Assembly: GCA_946894095.1 (NCBI GenBank)
Contig: OX335643.1
Coordinates: 11,271,036-11,335,035 of the forward strand
Direction: 5' to 3'
DNA: 64,000 nucleotides
Origin: Incurvaria masculella
Lineage: Eukaryota > Arthropoda > Insecta > Lepidoptera > Incurvariidae
Part shown: piece by piece, positions 20,547-31,526 of the stretch
Layout of the letters: each line of letters opens with the position of its first letter
Position numbering within the stretch: position 1 is the first letter of the stretch
Notes under the pieces: model-generated
Seen by the model: the letters and a program-made list of their open reading frames with translations, nothing else
Told to the model about the DNA's origin: nothing
The model's database searches: none
Program-made: the position numbers and the translations under genes

Positions 20547-21297
20547 GCTTGCAATTGTAACAATATTCAGGGTAGATATTTTGTTCCTATAACCACTGCT
20601 GTGCCCACAGTATCTAGGCCAATAATCTCGGTTATGACGTGGCAACATTACAACCTCGGTCCCGAGCCCCCGCCGTCAAACGACTCGCGTCTCTATTCGC
20701 ATCGCGCGGATATATGATTTTACCCCGCGTCGAAAAGGGTAGGAAGGAAACGTAATAACCGGTATTGATTCACTTCCGCCCTCGTCTCCGATTTTGTGCT
20801 CTAAGGGCGCAGCGGTAGGGTGGATTGTCGAACGGGGGCGCGTAATGTGTGCGGAAGCGGGCTTATGAAATACAATATTGTTGATGTAAGCAATAAGTTT
20901 ATGATGGACGAGTGCGGTGGTATCGGGGCGGCGTGCACTGAGGTCGAAAGCTCACGATAAGCCTCGCAGGACATCGGTCGGCGGGTCGTTAGGACCCGGA
21001 GACAATGACTCGATCATTAAAGGACATATTTCTTTGGTCGTTCGATCGCAGTCCGGATAATGGAATATTGGACATGAGTTCTTGTTCTGTGTGGATTGAA
21101 ATGATTTAATTCAAGTTTTGGTATTCGATTTTAGCATAATAAATGTACGAGTAAGCATGCATTTCTACTAAGGAGAGCTCAAAACAGTGGCTTTAGGTTT
21201 ACATGTCAATAGGTAAATACCGTTCATATTCGTTAATACCGATTCTTATGACAGGCTTGCGATAATGATTGATTTTTTCTTAACCGATGTAGTGGAG
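20547..21297. other. unassigned spacer with CpG-rich patch
   Basis: 20640-21010 is GC-richer and non-repetitive within this window. No coding domain. Could be regulatory DNA of a neighbouring gene; unproven. Confidence 0.4.
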
Positions 21298-21428
21298 GTA
21301 AGTCCTGGCATGGGACCCATGGATGTGAAGAATGTAATTTCCTCACCTCCATGATGGGACCTAGTTCCCATGGGGTATTTTGGGCTAATAGCAGGACGGC
21401 AGGAGTGGGATTAGACATCCATTCCGGG
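21298..21428 (+). mobile_element. SINE tail fragment split by a 36-bp insertion
   Basis: GTCCTGGCATGGGACC, then an insert with 8-bp duplication, then TAGTTCCCATGGGGTATTTT and the tail to ATCCATTCC. The interruption point within the known SINE sequence defines the insert boundaries exactly. Confidence 0.75.
21310..21361. mobile_element. palindromic micro-element, 36 bp, exact 8-bp flanking repeat
   Basis: Core 21318-21353 starts CATGGATGTGAAG and ends CCTCACCTCCATG, i.e. nearly nothing but inverted ends. It is flanked by ATGGGACC on both sides, and the SINE into which it landed has that octamer once. 8-bp duplication with CATG ends recalls P or hAT transposons. Confidence 0.75.
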
Positions 21429-21857
21429 TATGTATATATGCTGGTTAAAGAGCAATTTCGTTTGCATTTTAGATACGCAGTGTGCTTTTTACTTCGACAG
21501 TGTGAGGAAAGCCGAAACCATAGGAAATACAGGGAATTGCCTCAACGTCAGGTATTTTTTTTGTAAACATTTTTTAAATTTTTGTTCAAACGTGAACTTG
21601 ACCGAAATGTTAAACTGTCAAAACTGTTTGTCAAACTTTTTTGACAAACAAAAAAGGAAATGAGAATAAATTCAGTTTCATGCAAGGATCGTTTTTATTC
21701 TAAGGGAAAAAAAAAAACTATCGGAGCAGCAGAAGCCCTCCCCCACAATTTTACAGACTCAAGTGACAGCTAACTGGTTTTTACCAAAGCGGAGGCAAAG
21801 GACCTTTCTTCATATAAACTGAACAACCAATGAACATGAAACCTGTGATTATTTAGG
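21429..21857. other. unassigned spacer
   Basis: No recognised feature apart from short TTTGTCAAAC-type hairpins near 21630. Confidence 0.45.
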
Positions 21858-21900
21858 GTGTATACCATGGAGGTGAAGAAATAACCTCCATGGTGTATAC
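21858..21900. mobile_element. palindromic micro-element, 27 bp, exact 8-bp flanking repeat
   Basis: Core 21866-21892 reads CATGGAGGTGAAG then, after 5 bases, ACCTCCATG. GTGTATAC flanks it on both sides without mismatch. It is next to the mariner element that begins at about 21904. Confidence 0.75.
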
Positions 21901-21901
21901 A

Positions 21902-22814
21902 TACTATGTATGATCAAAAAGTTCCGGGAATTAATAAACAAAAAAATGTTGTGTTAATTTTCGGATACATTTATTTTATCATCTTCAAAATAACAACCGT
22001 CTGAAGCAATGCACATACGCCAACGCTTAACCCATTCTTCCAAACACTTTTGATAGTCCGGTGAAGGAATGGCTTTCAATGCCTTCGTCGCATTTTCTTT
22101 TACTTCATCGATGTTCGAAAATGTCTTTCCACGAAGGGGTAATTAAAGTTTTGAGAACAGGAAAAAGTCACATGGTGCCATATCCGGAGAATACTGTGCC
22201 TGTTGGATTGTATTTACAGTATGTTTGGTCAAATAATCGGTCACGGACGGAGCATTGTCATGGGGCAAGATCCATGAGTTGTTTTGCCACAATTCCCGTC
22301 GTTTTCTACGCACAGCATCTCTCAAACGCTTAATTACGGCCAGGTAGTACTCCTTATTGACTGTTTGACGATTTTCGAGTACGATTTCTTGAACTTTTTC
22401 GACGTTATCATCGGTAGTTGATGTTGAAGGGCGTCCACGACGAGGTGCATCGTCAACTTCTTTGAGAACATTTTTGAACGACGAATACCACTCGTATACT
22501 CTTGTTTTTGAGAGAGCAGAGTCCCCGTAGGCTTTTTGTAGCACTTTGAATGCATCAGCACAAGATATTTCGTTGGAAACACAAAACTTCAAACAAATTC
22601 TTTGTTCAAATTTTTTTTCCATTTTGAAATGCGACGAACTTCAAAAACTTGATTGATGTAAACAGAAGCCAAACAATTACTAATGACATTTAATATTTGA
22701 CATTTGGCAGGAGTGTCAGGGAAAGGTGTACCAACCTGAGAAAAAAAAAATTCGAATCGGTAAAGCGTTTTAAATTCAAACTACAAATTCCCGGAACTTA
22801 TTGATCATAGTGTA
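21902..22814 (-). mobile_element. mariner-like element, internally deleted
   Basis: Inverted ends carry ATGATCAA.AAGTTCCGGGA facing each other near 21910 and 22800, with TA at the outer edges. About 910 bp against roughly 1.3 kb for a full mariner. It encloses the transposase remnant. Confidence 0.8.
21954..22622 (-). pseudogene. mariner transposase, deleted and frameshifted
   Basis: N-terminus MEKKFEQRICLKFC with the paired helix-turn-helix region (DAFKVLQKAYGDSALSKTRV, then WYSSFK) and the RRGRPSTSTT linker. The frame then jumps from VLENRQT to VNKEYYLAVIKRLR, losing about 140 residues that include the first catalytic Asp. The second Asp is seen in HDNAP and the third in YSPDMAPCDFFLF. A frame break near 22145 separates the last 60 residues (LPLRGKTFSNIDEVKENATK, stop at 21954). 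The protein normally cuts and pastes the element at TA; this copy cannot. Confidence 0.88.
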
Positions 22815-23278
22815 TAGTGTTTTTATCAATCATCCTTTATCGTAGCGGTAGCGTTATATTAAAATATGTGTAAGAAATGGCGCTTCATTCGCATAATAAA
22901 CACATCCACCATCCGAATAACGACGTTCCACAATGGCCTCCACGCCCCGGATTTACAGAACCAATATAATTAACTCCGCTAACTGCTCGGCGGCGCGCGC
23001 GGATTACGGCGAGGCGGCTGGGCGGGCGGGTGGGTCGGGCGGCGGCGCTAGGGCGGGCTCGCCGCGGGACTCGCACTTCATCATCGGCTCGTTCGCGGAG
23101 GTGTTTATTTGATTTGAATTAATATTTGCAGAGGGCGGGTTGGATTTCATTGAGATGTTTTATTAAGCAAGATGAATTAATACGTAATACATTGAGAAAA
23201 AAGATGACAACTATAGTTTGGGTCACCGTTTCTCGTTCTATGAGCACAGTTTTATTAGATTGAACTATGAGATTAAGA
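22815..23278. other. unassigned spacer with GC-rich core
   Basis: 22980-23075 is strongly GC-rich (GGCGGGCGGGTGGG-like) and unique here. Short frames across it have biased Arg/Pro composition and look non-coding. Confidence 0.4.
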
Positions 23279-23476
23279 GACTTTTTTACCCACTGATGAT
23301 TAGCTTAATCGTCACATATTAAGGGCTTTTCTTAGCATTATTATTAAAATGTTTTCGAAAAAACAGTGTTATAAATCGCAGTGTTATAAAGCAGCTTGCA
23401 ATCAATACCAGAACAAGATTAAAAAGGCCCTTAAAGTGTCGATTAAAATAAATCAGCAATTAGTGAAAACCAGGCT
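23279..23476. mobile_element. MITE, GGCCTTTTTCACC family, copy 1
   Basis: Ends face inwards as TTTTTCACCCACTGATGATTAGCTT and AGCCTGGTTTTCACT in reverse; the copies at 47317-47474 and 53605-53765 share both ends and AAGCAGCTTGCAATCAATA. Confidence 0.65.
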
Positions 23477-23597
23477 AGTGTTATCAGAACAGCTATTCGG
23501 TGGAGATAGCTATCAAGTATAGTAGGTACATTTAGCTAGAGTTAAGCTTAATTTAGAAAAAAATAAAGGTTACTCGAAGATTACTCGCTCCAAAAGA

Positions 23598-24004
23598 AGC
23601 GGCTCGTAGCCTAGTGGCGCGGGGACTGACCTAGCGTACCAGAGGCCTGGGTTCGATACCGACATGCACCACTGTCTTTCTCTTTCCGAGTTCGATAAGT
23701 GCATTTCGTCACGAATGCGAGCTGCTCCATGGTTCGGAATCCATGTAAAACTGCAGGTCCCCTTTCCCTACTAGGTGGTAGGGGTTAAGCCCGCCCGGGT
23801 TGGTACCATCGCATTGGATGAAAAGATGGTCGAAGCGGCAATGAAAAATTGTCCGTGTTTTCCATCCAGTTCAATGTAGCCGTGCTCATAAAGGGAAGGT
23901 CCTGGCATGGCACCAAATTCCTTCGGGAATGTGGTGTATTAGGCTAATATCATAACGGTAGTTGTGTGATATTAGCCATCCATGTCAGGTCGCATAAAAA
24001 AAAA
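23598..24004 (+). mobile_element. SINE, full length, tRNA-derived head, tail type B
   Basis: Head GGCTCGTAGCCTAGTGGC (A box) and GGGTTCGATACC (B box), then CTTTCCGAGTTCGATAAGTG. From ATGGTTCGGAATCCATG on, the body is the same as in the 5S-headed copies. Tail carries ATTCCTTCGGGAAT and the stem GGCTAATATCA / TGATATTAGCC, then GTCGCATAAAA. Confidence 0.9.
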
Positions 24005-24174
24005 TACAAATACACGTGTTAAGTAGTTTGATTAATTTAGCATTTAGCACTATGTATTTGATGTAGTTGAATTAACTAGATAATTTTAATGAAACTTAAC
24101 TCTTAACTGATTTGAAAATACATAAATCAGTACCAATTGGAACATACTGTTTACTTTTAGTGTCTATGGTCTTA

Positions 24175-24283
24175 GGCGGCAATGAAAAATTGTCCGTGTT
24201 TTCCATCCAGTTCAGTGTAGCCGTGCTCATAAAGGGAAGGCCCTGGCAAGGCACCTAATTCCTTCGGAAATGAACGTGTGTTA
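24175..24283 (+). mobile_element. SINE internal fragment
   Basis: Matches GGCGGCAATGAAAAATTGTC through CCTTCGG of the type B body; both ends lost. Confidence 0.75.
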
Positions 24284-25338
24284 ACTTCTAAATGCGCATA
24301 GTCACTTATTCAACGGTGTAATTTATCACGAGACCTCTACGCGGTATAGATTTTAAGCACAAAGTTCATTTTTTTTACAAAAATAAAACTATAAAGGAGG
24401 TCAAACGTAGACTCTACCTTTTTCATACCTCAATGACTTTATCCATGGATTTACTCTCCGATTTTACCTCATCCATCAGCATCGTAAATAGTTTTGTGCG
24501 GGGAAACGATAAGTCATATTTACGACATCATATTGTGTTTTTTTTTTGTTGCAGAGCATTAGGTTTTATCTCGCTTTCCGCTAAATCAAGTATCCAGCGG
24601 GCAGGGCGGCGAGCGGGGCGACAGAGGTGCGGCGAGCGGGGGGACAGCGGCGCGGCGAGCGGGGGGACAGCGGCGCGGCGAGCGAGCCAGGGCGGGACCG
24701 GCCGAGACGGAAACGGTCCGGTATACATCATAACGGGAGTGCTTTCGCCAGGACCTTCACGGCCGTAGAGGACGCATTGTGTCATTTAATATACTTCGTT
24801 TTCCTACATTGGGTATTGCGCATACCACATGCCTAATAGAGGATTCGTACCTTTACAAGACTGTGATTTACCGACTAAGAAACACTGGCAAGAAACTTAG
24901 CCAACATTTCTATTTTATCGAGAACAGAAACTTCGACTATAATAATATCAGGAGGAGGTCTTGAATGCCACGAGTAGTTTAGACTGAGATACTAGTCGTG
25001 CCACAGTCGTCGCATCGAGCATGGTGGAGGTTTCGCGGTGATAAGATGAGATTTTTAAAATAGACAAAAACTTCAAAAAATATTCGTTGAAAAGAGGTAC
25101 TGATTCAACTTAGATAACAGTAAGGATTAACCTGGTGAAATGATTGTAATTTGATGAAAATAGTCCATTTCACATTGATAAATACAATGAATGAATTAAT
25201 TAATTAATTTATTTCTTTATTTATCCATAATCATACACAATACAGTATTCACATTTAACTATATCTAAGTGGATTAATACCATTCCGATAGACCGTTTGG
25301 CCCGTGGTGAAATGGTTTGCTAGGAATAAACATTTTGA
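24284..25338. other. unassigned spacer
   Basis: Contains the GC-rich minisatellite at 24600-24690; otherwise nothing recognised. Confidence 0.45.
24600..24690. repeat. GC-rich minisatellite, about 24-bp unit
   Basis: Roughly three and a half units of GCGGCGAGCGGGGGGACAGC with small changes. Open frames through it are compositional. Confidence 0.65.
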
Positions 25339-25888
25339 TTAAGGTGGCCCAACCCGCTCATCTCCCCATACAAAAGGGGAAAGAAGATCACGCCTATATT
25401 TCTTGTCAGAGATCCAAAATTTTGCTCAAAATAGCTTTATTTGATTGAACTAGATGTCTGATGACCATTGGCATTGTAAAATTGTGTTTGGTTTCCAAGT
25501 TATAACGTCCGAAAGTTCGGATTTTTCGCGCGTTTTATACAATAACTTTGGAGGTGGATTACGCAATGATAAAGTAAGAACATCTTAAAAATATTAGTCA
25601 TCAGACATAGCTTATTTAAGCAAGATTTAGAATCTATTTGGTTTTTGTTAGATTTTTTACTACAGCGGTCGTGGTTTACTTTTAGCTATAAGTCGTTTTG
25701 AAATTAAAATTTTCGTAAATCTTACCAAATCATACACTATGCACATTGTCTTTTTTGTGGACAGGTTGCATCTTCCTCATCACGGAGCCTGTCTTATTCT
25801 TAGAAACAGAGAAGGTCCCAGAGCGCAACAGCACGGTTTTGTACCGTGCCCGCAAATGAGTTGAGGCCGCCGGGTTGGGCCACCTTAA
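25339..25888. mobile_element. TTAA-flanked MITE, copy 2 (542 bp)
   Basis: Element 25343-25884 between TTAA repeats; same ends, length and internal order as the copies at 3.3 and 42.2 kb, with scattered substitutions. Confidence 0.9.
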
Positions 25889-26689
25889 GTTAAGATGGCG
25901 TCTTCTGTATATTATGTATGAAACATTAAACTAATACTATTATACGAAATATAGGTGAGAAGGGTGTGAAAGTGTTTATGCCAGATGCACTATGATGCTT
26001 CATCTACGACATGCAGTGTCCCCGATGTGAATAGATTTCCAAAATACAGGAAATCAGGGTAACGATCTGTGAGAGAAGATTCAGCGAACGAGGTTTATCG
26101 TCCGGCGGAAATTGTGCAGATACCTTCTCTTTCTTGTACATATTTTGTGTACTTGGATATCTAACTTATTACCTCATAACTATTGAGATAAAATATAGGT
26201 TAGGGTGGAACTTAGCTGTCAGCTTGTCCTGTGTTTGCTACTTCGTTATGGTAAGACATTATTGTTTTCATTATTCGACATTAAACATGGACATTTATAT
26301 GAAAACTATTTTAAAAATTCTAGGAGTTTTAAAAATGTGTCGAGTACAATCACAGCCGTACCGTGCCTTTCTCGAAGCGATTCAGGGCACTTTTGACCCC
26401 CCTGTAACTTCTTCGTGGATAAAGCTAGAAACCTATATTATTAGTGATCAAAAAGACATACTATAGCTAGGCTATGTTCTTAAATTATCTCTATTATCAT
26501 ACCTTTTACACCGTTACCGCTTACGAAAAATCCCCAGATAACATTCTTTCATTTTATCACCGACAAATTGGCTTACCCATGATCAAAATTTAGTTAGTGT
26601 TTAGCCTTTACAAAGGGGAAAAACGGAATAACTGCATAGTTATAACTGCACGGCTCATGTCGTTTTGGACGGATGTCTGGATAATTTAT
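25889..26689. other. unassigned spacer
   Basis: A 110-codon frame at 26134-26466 starts MYIFCVLGYLTYYLITIE and is hydrophobic at first, but shows no domain or gene signals. Confidence 0.4.
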
Positions 26690-26897
26690 TTCGTGAACTC
26701 AGTTCTCCATTTAAACTCTCATCCCCTATTTTACCCCCTTCGAGTTTAATTTTCCCCACAAAAGGTAACCTATGTCCTTCTCAAATCTCCAGACAATCTC
26801 TATACAGAAACTAATCAAGAAAGGTTTAGCGGTTTAGGCGCGAAAATGCAACAGATAGACGGAGTAACTTTCACATTTATAACATCAGTATGGATAA
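26690..26897 (+). repeat. LINE-like 3' end repeat
   Basis: The order CTATGTCCTTCTC, CAGACAATCTCTATAC, GGTTTAG.GGTTTAGGCG, CAGATAGACGGAGTAACTTT and ACATTTATAACATCAGTATGG matches, from memory, the 3' ends of a widespread lepidopteran LINE-related repeat. Not confirmed by another copy here. Confidence 0.45.
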
Positions 26898-27307
26898 AAT
26901 AACATGTAGTGACGTGTGGTAAAAAAGGAAGCTCCAGACCGAACAACAAAATGGCATCGATCTTGGAGCATGTGACAGATCCGCAGAGCTCCACACTCCA
27001 GCGAGTCTATTGTCCGCCGCGATGGACGACAGGAGAGCGCCGATAAAAAGCACGGACAGAATAAACCGACGCCGTAATAAAGAAATACGACGCGCGTTTT
27101 CTTTGATTGCCCGCTGACATATCGCGCGGAAGGGCAGTTAGCTCGTAATACGTCCGGGGGCGATACGTTTTCCTTTTTTTAGGGAAAAAGGGAGCGGCGG
27201 ATGTCTCCGTCGAGCTGGGGGAGGGAGGGGGGAGCAGCGGGGGTCTGATGCCGGCTCGCAGTCGGGGGAACTCGTTGGAAGGATTTGGAAACTGTTTGGG
27301 AACTCTG
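26898..27307. other. unassigned spacer, GC-richer, non-repetitive
   Basis: 26930-27130 has many CpG and GCGCG motifs; no coding domain. Candidate regulatory DNA only. Confidence 0.35.
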
Positions 27308-27540
27308 TTTTTACGTAACTAGACATGGATGGCCGATTCTACACCCGCAGTCATGATATTAAGCCAATGTACCGCATTCCCGAACGAATTAGGTGCCATG
27401 CCAGGACCTTCTCTTTATAAACCTGGCTACATTGCACGGGATGGAAAATGCGGTAAATTTTTAATTGCCGTTTTAATTGTTGTTGTTTTAATTGTACCAT
27501 CCCGGACATACCCTACCACCTGGTAGAGTAAGGGGACCTT
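27308..27540 (-). mobile_element. SINE body and tail
   Basis: Minus copy: ACATGGATGGCC, ATGATATTA, GTGCCATGCCAGGACC, then a body interrupted by a small TTTTAATTG expansion, ending near AAGGGGACC. Confidence 0.7.
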
Positions 27541-27627
27541 AACGTATGTACATAGATTACGAACTATGCAACAGGTTGAATTCGTAACGAAATGCACTTA
27601 TCCAGAAAGATTTAACATATATATACG

Positions 27628-27985
27628 TTAAGGGTTCAATCCTCGCCGTGTTCTTGAACCACCTTTTATCTCTTTCCGATATACAGGATGCTCTTTTGAA
27701 TCCGCACACCACTGCAGTGGGTGTTCCTGGGGACAAAAACATAAAGTTAACCAATTAAGAAAGCCTGAAATCTAAAAAAACAGTTCCCATAATCAGTAAA
27801 AAATACCCCGTCGAACATACGTGACTATTGGGAAACTGCGATTTGTTTTTTGAAATTTCAGACTCTTTTAAATGGTGATTTTTTCTCCAAAACAGCACCT
27901 TACAGTTTCAAAAGAGTGTCCTGTATATCGTAAAGAGAAAAAAAGTGGTGCATGAAGACGGCGAGAATTGAACCCATAACCTCGC
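27628..27985. repeat. 358-bp imperfect palindrome
   Basis: Arms of about 165 bp meet near 27805. The outer 50 bp of each arm is a tRNA-type SINE head (GGGTTCAAT ... CTCTTTCCGATATAC and its reverse). The inner part pairs GCCTGAAATCT, CAGTTCCC and neighbours. About 80-85% paired by eye. Confidence 0.65.
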
Positions 27986-28030
27986 CAATGAGAAGCAAGG
28001 TCACCATTTCCTAAGCTACGAGCTGCTAAT
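27936..28030 (-). mobile_element. SINE tRNA-type head fragment
   Basis: Minus strand: GTGGTGCATGAAGACGGCGA, GAATTGAACCC (B box reversed) and AGCTACGAGC (A box region). Its 5' part overlaps the right arm of the palindrome. Confidence 0.65.
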
Positions 28031-28419
28031 AGAAGATAAGTAATAGATTAATAGAGTAAGACAAAAGAGATCGAAATAATTGTCTCCCACATTAGAAACA
28101 TTTTTCATGCATGCATGTATGTGCGGGGGTGTGAGGGTATGAGAAGGTGTGTGTGTGTGAGGGTGTGTGAGCGACCGTGCTATCTATGCCGAGCGCACTA
28201 AATCAGTAAATCAATAATCTCACATCTCTATTAACATGTCCGTAATAGATCGAGGGATCGGTCCGTCAGTTGTTAGCCGGGCGAGCAGGCCCTTGCAGGT
28301 ACCATTCACCATTATGTCTATCCGCCAGGCACATCCGACGGAAATATCCGCCAAATACGACTGAAGGTAAAATACGGGTACGTCCCGGCATAAAACAATG
28401 GAGTAGAACTGGACTAATC
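28031..28419. other. unassigned spacer with GT-rich tract
   Basis: 28110-28172 is a plus-strand GT/GA-rich simple repeat (GTGTGTGTGTGAGGGTGTG). Rest unrecognised. Confidence 0.5.
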
Positions 28420-28757
28420 CATGACCTACTGTCATGATATTAGACCAACACATCTCATGGGAACCATGTCAGGACTTTCCTAATATTATACGGCTATACT
28501 GAACTGGATGAAAAATACGGACATTTTTTTTTTATTTGTAGCGTAACATATGGCGCACGCCAGGACCTCAATGACCACAAAGTGAGCCCGACGACGCCAT
28601 GCGTTTTCTTGCCTGGTCACAGACCATGCCATGCCAGAACTTTCCTTAATTTCACGGCTACAATGGATCGAAAACTGACAATTGCAATTACTGCGTGGAC
28701 CATATTTTTTTCAATGCGGCGGTACCAACCTCCAGATCAGGTTGGTACCGTATACCG
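28420..28757 (-). mobile_element. SINE interrupted by dispersed repeat X
   Basis: Tail part (ATGATATTAGACC, GAACTGGATG) at 28420-28529 and a second body piece (CATGCCAGAAC to GGTACCAACC) at 28626-28757, with repeat X between them. Confidence 0.6.
28530..28625 (+). repeat. dispersed repeat X copy
   Basis: T-rich run, TAGCGTAACATATGGCGCACG, CCAGGACCTCAA, then CCCGACGACGCCATGCG. Shares order with 47482-47588. Confidence 0.55.
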
Positions 28758-28910
28758 TGGTACGGTACATAAGAAAGGACATAAGAGCTACCCCTTCATA
28801 CCCGTTGCTAATTATTCTCCACTCATCACTTCAGTTTACCTAAGCATTTTAAAATATTTGGTGTACTCAGTGTAATAGCTCTATTTTCCAATATCCTTGT
28901 TTTTTTTTTC

Positions 28911-29001
28911 TATTTTAAGAGCGGCATATGGCGTAAGCCGACGACGCCCATGGCTTTTCGAACTTTCAGGGGGGCTACGAAAACCATGCCGGCCGGCCAG
29001 G
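28911..29001 (+). repeat. dispersed repeat X copy
   Basis: AGAGCGGCATATGGCGTAAG, CCGACGACGCCCATGG, CTTTTCGAACTTTCAGGGG, then ACCATGCCGGCCGGCC. Best-preserved right end of the family. Confidence 0.6.
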
Positions 29002-29003
29002 TG

Positions 29004-30011
29004 CCTCTTCACTTGTGTAAGGGAGATCTTATTTCAGTGGGGGAAATCTTTGACATCTGAGCCTATTAGAAAAGTAGGTGGTCACTATCATTTCTACCTT
29101 GCCAATTGCAGCTGCTTTCTTGATGCATGGTACTCTGTTAACCACCTATTAGATGGCGCAGTGGGTAGCCAACGCAGTTGCACGCGCCACAACTCCAAAC
29201 AGAACATTTCAATCCAAACATTTGAAGATAATTTATTGCTTCAATATCGTTCAGATTAAGTCCACACAGCGCAGGGAGCGAACCGGCTTCAACTCGAACA
29301 AAACCAGTGAGTTACGATGTGAAAAACGTCAAAGCTGTTTTAAATTAAAAACTAGGAATATATTTGAGAAAACACACACGTAAAACTGCACAATTCGCAG
29401 TCACGACTGCTATAGAAGACTGAAAAGACCCCTGTTACAGACTTTAAAGCAAGAAACATTCATCGCACAGAGCCTAAACAAAGGAACACCACTATCAAGC
29501 TATTAACAAGAAAATAACGTGGCGATTTTTCAGATGAAAATGTTTGCAAGTGTCTGGCTTCCAATAGTCAATAGAAGATTGAAACACAGAAAATAATCAC
29601 ACGCACCAAGACTCACCTTGAAAACTCACTGAAATTTTGCGAGAGTGAGCCGGTACGTCCCTGATCGACGCGCGCCGCGTCGGCCGTGTCGCAGCGGGAG
29701 CTGGGACGTTGACGTGTGGTGAGATTGAATGCGCCTGCGAGGTTGATGGCGATTGTTGGATAGTTATATTTTGACACTTTGCGACTGCTGTTAGACGATC
29801 TTAGTTCGAATAGGACATTCCAGATGATACATGTTAGGGAGAGGCGATTGTTTGAACCATACAATTGGAACAATTTTCGATGCCACCTATTGTTTTTAAT
29901 TATTCATATCATTTCTTGATTCTGGTTTACCTGAAGCAATTTGTTTTCGCGATACACTAATATTTAATATATCTTACTTATCTTATACGGTAGCATTGTA
30001 TTTCAATAGGC
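29004..30011. other. unassigned spacer, 1 kb
   Basis: No supported gene or repeat; 29640-29730 is CpG-rich. Confidence 0.4.
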
Positions 30012-30398
30012 ACAGCCTCAGTGGCTCAGTGGCGCGACACTTCGGCGATCGCTCTCCGAAGTTAAGCAACGTTGGGTCCGGTCTGGTCTTGGATGGGTGA
30101 CCATTCGACCGTTGAGAGAGGCTGGCCGTGGTTCGGATTCCACGTTAAGCTGTAGGTCCCCTTCCTTACTTACTAGGTGGTAGGGTTTATCCCGCCCGGG
30201 TTGGTACCATCGCATTGGATGAACGATGGTCGAAGCGGCAATGAAAATTGTCCGTGTTTTCCATCCAGTTCAATGTAGCCGTGCAATATAAGGAAGGTCC
30301 TGGCATGGCACCTAGTTCCCATGTGGTGTGTTGGGCTAATACCATGATAGAACTTGTGGTATTAGCCATCCATGTCCAGTCACATAAAAAAAAAAAAA
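30012..30398 (+). mobile_element. SINE, full length, 5S-type head 1, tail type A
   Basis: Same layout as 18997-19381 with about ten differences: A box TGGCTCAGTGG, 5S-like boxes, shared body, perfect tail stem GGCTAATACCA / TGGTATTAGCC and 13 A at the end. Best candidate for an active master-like sequence in the window. Confidence 0.9.
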
Positions 30399-30421
30399 CA
30401 TGGAATTACTGTAGTAGATGA

Positions 30422-30736
30422 AAAACCGGCCAAGTGCAAGTCGGACCCGCACACGAAGGGTTCCGTACCATCAACACTAAAAAATTCACGTTTTTTGTGT
30501 GGGGCCCCACCTTGAATTTTTATATTTTTTTATTTTACCAATTTGTTGTTATAGCGGCAAAATAAATACATACTCTATGAACATTTGAGCTGCCTACCTA
30601 TTACGGTTCCTGAGATACAGCCCTGTGACAGACGGACGGACGGGCGGACGGACGGACGGACGGACTGACGGACGGCTTAGGCGGAGGCTTAGTAATAGGG
30701 TTCCGTTTTCACTCTTTGGGTACGGAGCCCTAAAAA
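30422..30736 (-). repeat. dispersed (CCGT)n-bearing element, copy D, full length
   Basis: Minus-strand copy from AAAACCGGCCAAGTGCAAG to CTTTGGGTACGGAGCCCTAA; (ACGG)n tract at 30624-30675 is interrupted. Confidence 0.85.
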
Positions 30737-31251
30737 AGCAAATTTTAGCTTCAGATTATCGTCGCCTAAAAATATTTAAAAAAATATTTTATTCACATCC
30801 TAAACATTATAGGTACCTTAGATACAAACTCATTTGAAAGCATAATAAAACAATACCCACTATAGGGTTTAACCCCGCGAATATTTTCCTTGTTACCTCT
30901 TGCTCGACCACATCCGTAACCCCAATAACCGGAAGCGGGAATAGAGCCATCAAATTGTCCGTGGCGTACTTCCGGCGTCGACGCACTCTACAAAATGGCG
31001 GCCGCCCGCTGCGTGTTGTGAGAGCTGTCAATCGTCTAATTAATTGTGGCCTCCATGGAGGTCTAGTCGACCACACGTGGCAGATGTGGTTGATTCTGAG
31101 GAGACGAAGACATGGGTGGCATCCATAGACTTGACCATAAAGCCATTACGAATTATTGCAACTATTTATCAATGCCTTCAAATGGATGACGTACTCGATA
31201 TACTGTTTCTTTTCCTTCCATTTATTTTATATTTCTGGTAGTAAAAATACA
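30737..31251. other. unassigned spacer
   Basis: Nothing recognised. Confidence 0.45.
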
Positions 31252-31394
31252 CTAAGCCCCGATTGCACGAAGCGACGGCCGAGTTCATTAATGTTCAAAC
31301 ACGTCACTTTTAGTGAACCGCACGGAGATGACGTGTTTATTCATACGTAGACGTTGATTTTGATTTTTTGTTCTTTAGTGCACTCGGCCCTAAG
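31252..31394. mobile_element. MITE, CCCC-ATTGCACGAAG family, copy 1
   Basis: Shares GATTGCACGAAG, TTCAAACACGTCAC, TGAACCG, GACGTGTTTA and GACGTTGATTT with 40080-40242; ends TAAGCCCCGATTGCAC and GTGCACTCGGCCCTAA are imperfect inverted repeats. Confidence 0.65.
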
Positions 31395-31526
31395 TTACGT
31401 CAAAACCGATCGACGATTAAAAGGACAAATAGCCAAGAAACTTCACTGATTTATGGATATTTTTATCCGTCTACATTTATGTAATAATATAATATTATAA
31501 AATACTTAACCCTAAATGCTATTGAC
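31394..31526 (-). mobile_element. LINE 3' end, family Y, diverged
   Basis: TTACGTCA, AGAAACTTCAC and CTAAATGCTATTG occur in the order of the better copy at 57859-58036. Confidence 0.4.

Noticed and set aside
23598..23660. tRNA gene candidates at the heads near 23.6, 45.0 and 52.9 kb
   Set aside because: A and B boxes are present but no cloverleaf closes, and each is joined to the SINE body.
24433..24785. Overlapping 85-111 codon frames on both strands
   Set aside because: They cross a GC-rich minisatellite that opens several frames by composition.
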